Below, piece by piece: positions 9,172-17,456 of a stretch of 64,000 bases of DNA; position 1 is the stretch's first letter; every line of letters starts with the position of its first letter. The notes beneath the pieces are model-generated. The model worked only from the letters and a program-made list of their open reading frames with translations, did no database searches and was not told the DNA's origin. A program made the position numbers and the translations under genes. Origin of the DNA: an uncultured Sterolibacteriaceae bacterium (GTDB taxonomy: Bacteria; Pseudomonadota; Gammaproteobacteria; Burkholderiales; Rhodocyclaceae); contig CALARK010000020.1 of the NCBI GenBank assembly GCA_937888595.1, positions 248,001 through 312,000 on the forward strand, read 5' to 3'.

Positions 9172-9238
9172 TTGCGGTCAGGCTGGCGTTGGCGTCCGCA
9201 CTTCATACTGGACTCGTCGAATCAGAAAGGAGTCCAGC

Positions 9239-9676
9239 ATGAAATCTGAAATCCGCGCCGCTGTCCTGTTTGCGCTGCTCACGCCCGCCGCCTGGGCGGC
9301 CGGCACCCTGCCGACCGTGGAGGTTTACAAAAGCCCGACGTGCGGCTGCTGCGGCAAATGGGTCGAGCACATGAAGGCGAACGGCTTCAAGGTCGTCACC
9401 CACGAATCGAACGATGTCACGCCGCACAAGCAGCGGCTGGGTGTACCGGTCGGCATGGGCTCCTGCCACACCGCCGAGGTCGGCGGCTACCTGGTCGAGG
9501 GCCACGTGCCGGCCGATGATGTGAAGCGCCTGCTCGCTGAAAAGCCGAAGGCGAAAGGCCTTGTCTCGCCCGGCATGCCGCAGAGCGCCCCCGGCATGGA
9601 CCTGCCCGGCAAGCAGCCCTACGAAATCCTGCTGGTGCGCCAGGACGGCAGCACGTCATCCTTTGCCCGTCATTGA
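9239..9676 (+). CDS. DUF411 periplasmic metal-binding protein
   Basis: A 145-residue DUF411-family protein, a family often found in copper-resistance loci and presumed to bind metal in the periplasm. A signal peptide (1-20) precedes the thioredoxin-like hallmark VYKSPTCGCCGKWVEHM (about 30-46), with cysteines spaced C-x-C-C. Later motifs GSCHTAEVGGYLVEGHVPADD and the ending SFARH are family-typical. ATG 9239 has AAAGGAG upstream. The gene has its own promoter region with a CopR-like box at 9154, so it is probably copper-induced. A paralogue with altered cysteines lies at 39825-40325. Confidence 0.85.
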   Translation: MKSEIRAAVLFALLTPAAWAAGTLPTVEVYKSPTCGCCGKWVEHMKANGFKVVTHESNDVTPHKQRLGVPVGMGSCHTAEVGGYLVEGHVPADDVKRLLAEKPKAKGLVSPGMPQSAPGMDLPGKQPYEILLVRQDGSTSSFARH

Positions 9677-9761
9677 AACTACAGCACGGGGGATCGCCAT
9701 GACTCAAGCCGGTACCAAGTCTTTCAAGTAGCAACCTGGTCCAACTCGTGAGCGACTTCGC

Positions 9762-10337
9762 CTAAAAACCCAAACCTTGCCCCGCGCCCAGCAGGGTCGC
9801 AACGCCCAGGATGGCGAAGATTCCGGCGGCGATGGCGTGAACGAGGCGTACTGGCATCTTGTGGGCGATCCGGTCGCCCAGCAGGACGGCTGGCACGTTG
9901 GCAACCATCATTCCCAGTGTGGTGCCCGCCACCACAGTGAAGATGGCCTGATACTGGGCGGCCAGCGCCACCGTGGCAACCTGGGTCTTGTCGCCCATTT
10001 CGGCCAGGAAGAACGCGATCAGTGTCGTGCCGAAGACGCCGTATTTCGCCAGCTGGGCATCGTCGTCGTCGAACTTGTCGGGGATGAGTGTCCAGACCGC
10101 CATACCGATGAACGACAGGCCGAGAATCCAACGCATGGTTTCCGGCGCCATCAGCGATGTGATCCATGCGCCCAGCGCACCAGCGAAGGCATGATTGGCG
10201 ATCGTCGCCACCAGGATGCCGATGATGATCGGCACCGGCCTGCGGAACTTGGCGGCGAGGATGAAGGCCAGCAATTGCGTCTTGTCGCCGATTTCGGCCA
10301 GCGCGACGATGCCTGTGGAGACGAGGAAGGCTTCCAT
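9762..10337 (-). CDS. UPF0016 (GDT1/TMEM165) family manganese exporter
   Basis: A 191-residue inner-membrane protein of the UPF0016/GDT1 family, cation/proton exchangers that in bacteria export Mn2+. It has two homologous halves of three membrane helices, each with the signature E-x-G-D-K-T (EIGDKT near residue 15, EMGDKT near 110). I start it at the ATG 10335-10337 because the preceding 12 codons lack a ribosome site and lie in the riboswitch leader. The upstream leader (10400-10508) is a yybP-ykoY riboswitch, which senses Mn2+, giving independent support for manganese export. It lies between the two RND clusters but is transcribed separately. Confidence 0.92.
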   Translation of the reverse strand: MEAFLVSTGIVALAEIGDKTQLLAFILAAKFRRPVPIIIGILVATIANHAFAGALGAWITSLMAPETMRWILGLSFIGMAVWTLIPDKFDDDDAQLAKYGVFGTTLIAFFLAEMGDKTQVATVALAAQYQAIFTVVAGTTLGMMVANVPAVLLGDRIAHKMPVRLVHAIAAGIFAILGVATLLGAGQGLGF

Positions 10338-10399
10338 GATGGTTCCCTGGCCGGAGTACAGACAGATGACCACACCGCCTCTCCGGCCAAACGGAAGGC

Positions 10400-10508
10400 A
10401 GCATGGTCAAAGGTCTTGCCAGGTTCGAGAACTGCCAGCGCCATGGCCGGACGGCCAAGCATGTTGACGCAAGCCCCTTGCAGCGAAGGGTGGCTACTCC
10501 CCAATGAC
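10400..10508 (-). ncRNA. yybP-ykoY manganese riboswitch
   Basis: Read on the minus strand, the leader contains the conserved aptamer segments in order: GGGGAGTAG (10494-10502), GTCAACATGCTTGG (10455-10468) and CTGGCAAGACCTTTGACC (10405-10422). These are the hallmark elements of the yybP-ykoY class, which binds Mn2+ and turns on Mn exporters. The segment from 10400 to the start codon at 10337 would be the expression platform; GGCCGG and CCGGCC stretches there could form an alternative hairpin. Confidence 0.9.
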
Positions 10509-10515
10509 GGCGCGG

Positions 10516-10544
10516 ATTCTACTTCAGGTCGAGAGGCTGATGAA
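10516..10544 (-). promoter_or_regulatory. Putative promoter of the riboswitch transcript
   Basis: On the minus strand, TAGAAT (10516-10521) lies 17 bases from TTCATC (10539-10544), a weak -35. Transcription would begin just before the aptamer. Confidence 0.45.
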
Positions 10545-10567
10545 TTCGGTCTGATATAGTGCGCAAC

Positions 10568-10927
10568 GTGCGTTTCCTGACCATACTCCTTCTCGTTTTC
10601 GTGATTCCGCTCAACGCCGCGTATGCGGCGGGCGCTGGTCTGTGCGATTTCTTTGGCGAAGGGTCGGGGCATGGCGCCCATGTCGGCCATCACACCCATG
10701 ATCACGATCACGCAGCGTATGACGGGACCGATCATGAAGCGCCACAGCCCGGTAGCGACCACAACCATACACACGCGCATCCCCTGCTCTCCTGGATGCT
10801 GCCTGCACCGATCGATCTGCATTTTCCGTCCGCCATCGGCAGTCGCATTCCGCTGATGGACCAGCGCTTCGCCTCGGCCATTCCGCCGCTTCTCGAACGT
10901 CCGCCGAGATTCGTCCTCGTCGCCTGA
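10568..10927 (+). CDS. czcI: CzcI-like His-rich small periplasmic protein
   Basis: A small secreted protein of 119 residues, with a signal peptide (MRFLTILLLVFVIPLNAAYA) and a histidine/aspartate-rich stretch (HGAHVGHHTHDHDH and later HNHTHAH), then a hydrophobic tail. Size, position directly before czcC and the His-rich layout match CzcI, an accessory or regulatory protein of czc operons. Two GTG starts are possible (10559 and 10568). I prefer 10568, because a -10-like TATAGT at 10555-10560 would overlap the earlier one and no ribosome site is visible for either. Role in Zn/Co/Cd sensing is inferred from neighbours. Confidence 0.7.
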   Translation: MRFLTILLLVFVIPLNAAYAAGAGLCDFFGEGSGHGAHVGHHTHDHDHAAYDGTDHEAPQPGSDHNHTHAHPLLSWMLPAPIDLHFPSAIGSRIPLMDQRFASAIPPLLERPPRFVLVA

Positions 10928-10930
10928 GCC

Positions 10931-10991
10931 GACGGGACGTTTTCATTTTTTCGTTGTGTCGTCGCCCATGAGGGGCGGCGTGCGTCCCGTC
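10931..10991 (+). promoter_or_regulatory. Nested inverted repeat in the czcI-czcC gap
   Basis: GACGGGACG (10931-10939) pairs with CGTCCCGTC (10983-10991). Inside, CGCCC/GGGCG around 10962-10977 can form a second stem. The structure fills most of the gap between czcI and czcC and could attenuate transcription or stabilise the mRNA end; function is inferred. Confidence 0.45.
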
Positions 10992-11022
10992 GAAATCCAA
11001 TGCTTTCTCCACGAGGATTTCG

Positions 11023-12225
11023 ATGCACTCCCATCGTTTGTCATGCGCGCTACTGCTCGCAGTCTTGGCCAGCCCCGCCTGGTCGGCCGGCCTGACCGAA
11101 AGTGAAGCGCTGCGCCTGGGCCTTTCCCGCCCTGAATTTTTCGAACTGCAACAAGCCCGCCTAGGCGAAGCCGAAGCGGATGTCATCGAAGCCGGCACCT
11201 GGAACAATCCAACGCTGGAGTTGAATCAGGACAAAACCGGGACTGCCAGTGAGCGCACCTGGCAATTCAATCAGCCGCTGGATCTTTCCGGCCGGCGCGG
11301 GCTGCGCGAAACAGCCGCACGTCACCGTGTCCGCGCAACCGAAGCCGAGAATCGCGCCCGGCAAAACGAGCGCAGCGCCGAACTGCGCCGCGCCTTCCAT
11401 GAATTGCTGCGCCAGCAGGAACAGACGCGTGCGGTCGGTGCTTGGGCGGAGCGGTTCGGCCATATCGACAAGGTGGTGGCCAAACTGGCGCAAGCCGGCG
11501 AAGTCTCTGGCTACGACCGCCGTCGCCTGGCGCGCGAACAGCGCAGCGCAGAGGCGAAGCTTGCCGAGTCCCGCGCCGAGGAGGAACGCAGCCGCGCACG
11601 ACTGGCGGCGCTGATCGGTCGCCCCCCCGACGAGGGGATCGCTGGGATGCTCCTGCCGGAGCCGCCACAACCTCTGCCTGCCTTGCAGGCACAACTGGCA
11701 ACGCGCCCCGAGTTCGCGGCCTTGTCCGCTCGTGTCGAAGCGGCGCAAAACGATAATGCCGCCGCCCGGCGCAATCTGCCGGAACTGACCGTCGGCGTAG
11801 GACGCAAGCAGTTAGAGGATGGTCCGGTGCGCGACAATGGCAATCTGCTGATGCTGTCGTTCAACCTCCCGCTGTTCGACCGGCAGCAGGCCAAGGATCG
11901 TCGCACTGCGGCGCAAGCCCTGGCCGCGCAGGCAGAACTCAGCCTGTCGCGCCAGCAAGCCGAAGGCGAATTGCTCGGTCTGCATCGGCAGGCCACGCAA
12001 CTGATCGCCACTGCCGCGCGTTACCGTGCCGAAGCCGTCGCGCCCTCGGCCGAACTGGTGCGCATCGCCGAAAGCGCCTACCGCGCCGGCGAGTCCACCG
12101 TCTTCGAACTGCTCGACGCCTACAAGGGTGCGTTGGAAACCGAACTGACGGCCCTCGACCTCGAATGGAAGGCCCGCGCCGCGCGCATCGAAATCGACCA
12201 ATTGACCGGAAGCCACCCCCAATGA
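11023..12225 (+). CDS. czcC: TolC-family outer membrane protein (CzcC)
   Basis: A 400-residue outer membrane factor with a signal peptide (1-21, ending AWSA) and the two-fold helical repeat of TolC proteins. Segments such as LTESEALRLGLSRPEF and, near the end, AYRAGESTVFELLDAYKGAL are typical of the CzcC branch. It provides the outer membrane channel for the CzcCBA complex that exports Co2+, Zn2+ and Cd2+. Its stop overlaps the czcB start (ATGA at 12222-12225), so the two are translationally coupled. The nested inverted repeat upstream may modulate its expression relative to czcI. Confidence 0.88.
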   Translation: MHSHRLSCALLLAVLASPAWSAGLTESEALRLGLSRPEFFELQQARLGEAEADVIEAGTWNNPTLELNQDKTGTASERTWQFNQPLDLSGRRGLRETAARHRVRATEAENRARQNERSAELRRAFHELLRQQEQTRAVGAWAERFGHIDKVVAKLAQAGEVSGYDRRRLAREQRSAEAKLAESRAEEERSRARLAALIGRPPDEGIAGMLLPEPPQPLPALQAQLATRPEFAALSARVEAAQNDNAAARRNLPELTVGVGRKQLEDGPVRDNGNLLMLSFNLPLFDRQQAKDRRTAAQALAAQAELSLSRQQAEGELLGLHRQATQLIATAARYRAEAVAPSAELVRIAESAYRAGESTVFELLDAYKGALETELTALDLEWKARAARIEIDQLTGSHPQ

Positions 12226-13787
12226 AAATCTCTTCGACCCTGAGTGCGGCCCTGATTGCCGCCTTGTTCCTCGCCGGCTGCGGCGACAAAGAGACCGCCA
12301 CCGGCGCTCACGACCACGGCCCCACGGCGCAAGCCGATGCCCATGACGGCCACGAAGCGGAAGGCGAAAAAATCACCGACTTCAGCGACAAGACCGAGCT
12401 GTATGTCGAATTTCCTTCCCTCGTCCTCGGTCAGGCCGCGACCTTCGTTGCCCACTTCACCTGGCTCGCCGATTTCAAACCGGTGACGCAAGGCAAGCTC
12501 ACCCTCGTGCTCGCGGGCGGCGACGCGCCGGAGGAGCGCTTTGTCGCCGATGCGCCGGCGGTACCGGGCATCTTCAAGCCGAGCGTGACGCCCAAGGCGG
12601 GAGGCGAGCGCGAGTTGACGCTGATCGTCGACACGCCGGATGGCAGTTCCACTCATGAACTGGGCCCGGTGACCATCTTCGCCGATACCAAGGCCGCGGA
12701 GGCAGGGCATGCCCATGATGAAGGCGATCCCGGCATCGCCTTCACGAAGGAACAGCAATGGAAAATCGACTTCGCCACCGTCGTAGCCTCGAAGGGCCTT
12801 GTCCGTTCATCTGTTGCCGCCACGGCAACGATCAAAGGGCAGCCCGATCATGAAGCACAGCTAGTCGCTCCTACGGCCGGCATCCTGCGTACCGCCGGGA
12901 GCTTCCCGCGTGTCGGCCAGACAGTGAAGAAAGGTCAGGTACTCGCCACCTTCGCCCCCAAACTCGGCGGCGACATTGACCAGGCCACGCTAGAAGCAGG
13001 CGCCGGCAAGGCGCGTATCGCCCTCGATCTGGCGCGACGCGAACGCGAGCGCATGGAAGCCCTGTTCAAAAACGAAGCCATCCCGGAAAAACGCCTGCTG
13101 GAAGCGCGCGCCAACGAACAAGCCGCCGCCGCCGAGGCACAAGCGGCGCAGGCGCGTCAGAACCAACTGGGAGGCATTGGTGGACTTGGCGGCATCGCCA
13201 TCCGCGCGCCCATCGACGGCACCATCGCCGATGTCGCCGTTTCTCCGGGTGCCTTCGTTGCCGAGGGTGCGCCGCTGCTGCACATCGCCGACACAAGGCG
13301 CATGTGGCTCGAAGCGCGCGTGCCGGAAAGCGAGGTCGGACGGGTGGGGACACCGAGCGGGGCTTCATTCACCGTTGACGGCTTTGACCAGCCCTTCGTC
13401 ATCGAACCCGGCAAGAACGGCAAGCTGATTGCCGTGGGTGACGTGGTCGATGCGGCCACACGCACCGTGCCGGCGATCTTCGAGTTCGCCAATCCGGGCG
13501 GGCTGCGCCTGGGCATGACCGCCAAGGCCCGACTCTATGCCGGCCAGGGCGTCGAAGGGGTGCTGGTACCGGCCAGTGCAGTGCAGGACGAGAGTGGGAC
13601 ATCGGTCGTCTATGTGCAGACCGGGGGCGAAAGCTTCGAGCGTCGCATCGTGCGCGTCGGTACCCGCGACGGCGACCAGATCGCCATCCTCGACGGCATC
13701 GAGCCGGGGCAACGTGTGGTCAGCAGGGGCGCATACCTGATCCGCCTTTCGACCTCGATGTCCGCCGCTGTCGGCCACGCTCATTAA
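12222..13787 (+). CDS. czcB: RND efflux periplasmic adaptor lipoprotein (CzcB)
   Basis: A 521-residue adaptor anchored as a lipoprotein (lipobox LAGC, Cys at about 21). A His/Asp-rich linker (HDHGPTAQADAHDGHEAEG) leads to an extra beta-sandwich domain (about 45-150) found in long CzcB-type adaptors. The usual barrel-sandwich, short coiled-coil hairpin (about 255-310), beta-barrel and membrane-proximal domains follow. A second histidine patch (GHAHDEGD) precedes the adaptor core, and the protein ends VGHAH. The histidine clusters suggest periplasmic Zn/Co/Cd capture and delivery to the pump. I start it at the ATG overlapping the czcC stop. Confidence 0.88.
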   Translation: MKISSTLSAALIAALFLAGCGDKETATGAHDHGPTAQADAHDGHEAEGEKITDFSDKTELYVEFPSLVLGQAATFVAHFTWLADFKPVTQGKLTLVLAGGDAPEERFVADAPAVPGIFKPSVTPKAGGERELTLIVDTPDGSSTHELGPVTIFADTKAAEAGHAHDEGDPGIAFTKEQQWKIDFATVVASKGLVRSSVAATATIKGQPDHEAQLVAPTAGILRTAGSFPRVGQTVKKGQVLATFAPKLGGDIDQATLEAGAGKARIALDLARRERERMEALFKNEAIPEKRLLEARANEQAAAAEAQAAQARQNQLGGIGGLGGIAIRAPIDGTIADVAVSPGAFVAEGAPLLHIADTRRMWLEARVPESEVGRVGTPSGASFTVDGFDQPFVIEPGKNGKLIAVGDVVDAATRTVPAIFEFANPGGLRLGMTAKARLYAGQGVEGVLVPASAVQDESGTSVVYVQTGGESFERRIVRVGTRDGDQIAILDGIEPGQRVVSRGAYLIRLSTSMSAAVGHAH

Positions 13788-13798
13788 AGGCGGCCATC

Positions 13799-16700
13799 AT
13801 GATCGGATACATCATTCAATGGTCGCTGCGCAACCGGCTGTTCGTCATCATCGGTGCGCTGCTGCTGCTCGTCTGGGGCGGCATCGAAACCCAACGCACG
13901 CCAGTCGACGTCTTCCCCGACCTCACTGCTCCCACCGTTACCGTCGTCACCGAGGCCGATGGCATGGCCCCGACCGACATGGAGACGCTGGTCACCTACC
14001 CCATTGAGACTGCGCTCAACGGCGCGCCGGGCGTGCGCCGCGTGCGTTCCTCGACCAAGATCGGCCTATCGGTCATCACCGTCGAGTTCGCCTGGGGAAC
14101 CGACGGCTATCTGGCCCGCCAGATCGTCACCGAGAAGCTGCAACTGGCCCAGGCGGCCTTGCCGCCCGGCGTTGAAGCACCGGTGATGGCACCGGCGTCC
14201 TCGATCATGGGCGAGATCATGTTCATCGCCCTGACCTGGGATGACCCGCAAAAAGTCGGCACTGGCGGGACGGCGATGCTGAAGAATACGGCCGATTACG
14301 TCCTGAGAAAGCGTCTTCTGGCCGTACCCGGCGTCGCCGAGGTGCTTCCCATCGGCGGCGATGTACAGCAGTTCCAGGTGACCCTGAAACCGGAGCGCCT
14401 GGCTGCCTACAGGCTGACCATCGACGAGGTTGTCAAGGCTGTAGAGGGGGCGAACAGGAACGCCGCCGCCGGCTTTTACGCCGAGAACGGCCAGGAATAC
14501 CTGATCCAGGGCATCGGTCGCGTACGCACGGCGGAAGACATCGCCGAGGCCGTGGTGGCGATGAAGAACGGCCAGCCGGTGCTGTTGCGTCATATCGCCG
14601 ACGTGGGCCTGGGCAACGCCATCGTGCGCGGCGTCGGCTCGACCAACGGCAAGCCCGCCGTGGTGCTGGGCATCCAGCGCCAGCCGGCGGCCAACACGCT
14701 GGAGCTGACGCGCACCCTCGACCGCACGCTGGCGGAAATCCAGACCGGCTTGCCGGCCGGCATGAAGATCGAGACGCGCCTGTTCCGCCAGGCCGACTTC
14801 ATCGAAATCTCGATCGACAACCTGCTCACCGCCTTGCGCGACGGCGCGATCCTGATCGTCGCCATCGTCTTCGCCTTCCTTCTCTCGGTTCGCTCGACGG
14901 CAATCACACTGGTCGCACTGCCATTGTCGATCGTCGCCACCGTGCTGGCGATGAAGGCGCTCGGCGCAACGATCAACACCATGACGCTGGGCGGCATCGC
15001 CATCGCACTCGGCGCGCTGGTGGACGACGCGATCATCGTGGTGGAGAACATCGTGCGGCGCCTGCGGGAGAACCACGCCAAGCCGGAGCTGCAGCGCGAA
15101 TCGACGCTGCACGTCGTGTTCCTCGCCACGCGGGAAATCCAGGGCTCGATCGTCTTCGCCACGCTGATCATCATGCTGGTGTTCGTGCCGCTGTTCTTCC
15201 TCTCCGGCGTCGAGGGGCGGCTGATGGTGCCGCTCGGGCTAGCTTACGTCATCTCGCTGTTCGCCTCATTGCTGGTGTCGATCACGATCACGCCGGTGCT
15301 CGCTTCGCTGTTCCTCGGAAAATCCAGGGAAATCGAGGGCCACACGGAGCCACGCTTCGTTGCTTGGCTGCACACGACTTATCGCCGTGCGCTGGAGGCG
15401 ACAATCGAACGCTGGCGGACAATCGCCGCCGCAGGTGGTGCACTCCTGGCTGCCGCGCTGATCGGGCTGGCCATCGCCGGTCAGTCCTTCCTGCCCGACT
15501 TTAACGAGGGCACGCTGACGGTCGGCGCGGAAACACTGCCCGGCACGGCATTTACCGAATCGGTGAAGCTGATGGAAGGCGTCGAGGCAGTGCTATTGAC
15601 CCATCCGGAAGTGGTGGCCACCGCGCGCCGTACCGGACGTTCGCCGCTCGACCCGCACGCCCTCGATGTGCATCAGTCGGAAATCGAGGTCAGCCTGAAG
15701 ATGCAGGAACGCAGCAAGGAGGAATTTCTCGCGGCATTGCGTGCCGACTTCGCCAAACTGGCCGGCGTGCAGGTGGTGGTTGGCCAGCCGATCTCCCATC
15801 GCATCGACCATATGCTTTCCGGCACGCGTGCCAACATCGCCGTCAAGATCTTCGGTGCCGACCAGAAGGAGTTACGCAAGATAGCCGAGGAGGTCAAGGG
15901 CGTCATGCAGCAGGTGCCGGGTGCGGTCGATGTGCAGCCCGAGCAGCAGACTGACATTCCATTCCTCAGCGTGAAGTACAAGCGCGATGCGTTGGCACGC
16001 CACGGCCTGTCGGCGGCGGAACTGTCGGAAAGCATCGAAGCGGCCTTCAACGGATTGACGGTCGGCAAGGTGTTGCAGGGGCAGGCGAGCTTCGATCTCG
16101 TGGTGCGCTACGACCCGGCCACGCGCGCCAGCCTGGACGCGATCCGCGCCACGCTGATCACCACGCCGACCGGCGCACGCCTGCCGCTGTCCGCACTGGC
16201 CGAGATCGAGAACGACCGCGGTCCCTACTTCATCAACCGCGAGAACGTGCAGCGCAAGATCGTCGTCATGGCCAACGTCGCCGGGCGCGACCTGAAGAGC
16301 GTGGTCGAGGAGATGCAGACGAAAATCGCCAGCCAGATCAAGCTGCCGGCGGGTTATCATATCGAGTTCGGCGGTCAGTTCGAGTCGGCCGCCGAGGCCG
16401 CACGCGTGCTGACGCTGCTCGGTGCCGCCGTGGTGGTCGGCATCTTCCTGCTACTGTTCGTCGCCTTTCACACCGCGCGCGACGCCTTCCTGGTCATGCT
16501 CAACCTGCCACTGTCGATCATCGGCGGCGTGGTAGGGGTGTATCTCTCCAGTGGGGTCGTCACCATCGCCTCGATCATCGGGTTCATCACGCTGTTCGGC
16601 ATCGCCACGCGCAACGGCGTGATGATGATCGCGCACATCCACCATCTCGTCGAACACGACCTGGTGGCGAACGCCCGCGAGGCGGTGATGCGCGGCGCCG

Positions 16701-16942
16701 AAGAGCGGTTGATCCCGATCCTGATGACGGCGCTCGCCGCCGGTCTGGCGCTGGTGCCGCTGGCACTCTCGGCCGGCCAGCCGGGGTCGGAAATCCAGGC
16801 GCCGATGGCCGTGGTAATCCTCTGCGGCCTCGTCAGCTCGACCGTGCTCAACATGATCGTCGTGCCCTCGCTCTATCTGCGCTTCGGCGCCGTGCGCGAT
16901 GAAATCGACGCAAGCCAGAACAAAAACTTACCCTCTGCCTGA
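13799..16942 (+). CDS. czcA: Heavy-metal efflux RND pump (CzcA)
   Basis: A 1047-residue HME-RND inner-membrane antiporter, 11 bases after czcB. It has the duplicated 12-helix plan, with GALVDDAIIVVEN (about 405-417) as the membrane proton-relay motif and a long periplasmic porter region in each half. It exports divalent cations through CzcB and CzcC. It is clearly homologous to, but not a recent duplicate of, the pump at 5497. Residues 152-159 (KVGTGGTA) are encoded by a dispersed repeat copy at 14252-14275, in a porter-domain loop where relatives vary in length. The Zn/Co/Cd assignment rests on the czcI-C-B-A order. Confidence 0.9.
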   Translation: MIGYIIQWSLRNRLFVIIGALLLLVWGGIETQRTPVDVFPDLTAPTVTVVTEADGMAPTDMETLVTYPIETALNGAPGVRRVRSSTKIGLSVITVEFAWGTDGYLARQIVTEKLQLAQAALPPGVEAPVMAPASSIMGEIMFIALTWDDPQKVGTGGTAMLKNTADYVLRKRLLAVPGVAEVLPIGGDVQQFQVTLKPERLAAYRLTIDEVVKAVEGANRNAAAGFYAENGQEYLIQGIGRVRTAEDIAEAVVAMKNGQPVLLRHIADVGLGNAIVRGVGSTNGKPAVVLGIQRQPAANTLELTRTLDRTLAEIQTGLPAGMKIETRLFRQADFIEISIDNLLTALRDGAILIVAIVFAFLLSVRSTAITLVALPLSIVATVLAMKALGATINTMTLGGIAIALGALVDDAIIVVENIVRRLRENHAKPELQRESTLHVVFLATREIQGSIVFATLIIMLVFVPLFFLSGVEGRLMVPLGLAYVISLFASLLVSITITPVLASLFLGKSREIEGHTEPRFVAWLHTTYRRALEATIERWRTIAAAGGALLAAALIGLAIAGQSFLPDFNEGTLTVGAETLPGTAFTESVKLMEGVEAVLLTHPEVVATARRTGRSPLDPHALDVHQSEIEVSLKMQERSKEEFLAALRADFAKLAGVQVVVGQPISHRIDHMLSGTRANIAVKIFGADQKELRKIAEEVKGVMQQVPGAVDVQPEQQTDIPFLSVKYKRDALARHGLSAAELSESIEAAFNGLTVGKVLQGQASFDLVVRYDPATRASLDAIRATLITTPTGARLPLSALAEIENDRGPYFINRENVQRKIVVMANVAGRDLKSVVEEMQTKIASQIKLPAGYHIEFGGQFESAAEAARVLTLLGAAVVVGIFLLLFVAFHTARDAFLVMLNLPLSIIGGVVGVYLSSGVVTIASIIGFITLFGIATRNGVMMIAHIHHLVEHDLVANAREAVMRGAEERLIPILMTALAAGLALVPLALSAGQPGSEIQAPMAVVILCGLVSSTVLNMIVVPSLYLRFGAVRDEIDASQNKNLPSA
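14252..14275 (+). repeat. Dispersed 24-bp repeat, copy 2 (inside czcA)
   Basis: AAAGTCGGCACTGG followed by a GGGACGGCG ending; one change from the core at the tenth base. It is in the same reading frame as copies 1 and 12 (KVGxGxTA). Confidence 0.85.
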
Positions 16943-16971
16943 ATTAATCAGGTTGTTGAAAGGATATCGAC

Positions 16972-17283
16972 ATGAAACTTTTTACTATATTGGGCAGTGT
17001 GTTGGCAGGGCTCTCACTGGCTGGATGTGCTGGACTGACCTCGGAATCTGTTCACAACAATGGTTGGCGTTCGGGGACGATTAAACGCGTAGGAATTGAT
17101 CAAGAAATAATCGAACGGCTCTCGAGTACGTGCGCCAACGCCCCAAAAAGTGCTACGTACGCGATGATTCAATACACTAGCAATTCCCACCTTCGATGGC
17201 GCTCATTTCCAATTCCTGAGGGAGTGAGTGTCAAGGAGGGGGATAAGATTGATCTGAATATCAATGAGTGCAGATTCAGATAG
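16972..17283 (+). CDS. Small low-GC lipoprotein of unknown function
   Basis: A 103-residue predicted lipoprotein: signal peptide with lipobox LAGC (Cys near 19), then a short domain containing two further cysteines (SSTCANAP and NINECRFR) that may pair. No family recognised. It begins 29 bases after czcA, with GAAAGGATATC before the ATG at 16972, and could be co-transcribed with the pump. The gene is noticeably richer in A and T than its neighbours, which suggests a separate origin. A periplasmic or outer-membrane location follows from the lipobox; any link to metal efflux is positional only. Confidence 0.7.
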   Translation: MKLFTILGSVLAGLSLAGCAGLTSESVHNNGWRSGTIKRVGIDQEIIERLSSTCANAPKSATYAMIQYTSNSHLRWRSFPIPEGVSVKEGDKIDLNINECRFR

Positions 17284-17456
17284 TCGAGCATTGACGCGCT
17301 GCTCGCAGCATTGGTCACACAAACTGGCCTGAGGACCTCGCCGACACTGGCGGTTTCAATCCTGCTACGGGAAGCCGCCGTTGTCCCGTTTTGCTCGCAC
17401 GGATGAAACCGGCGCGCAGGCCGCCTTGAAAGTGGATTTTGTCGGATACCCACCCC

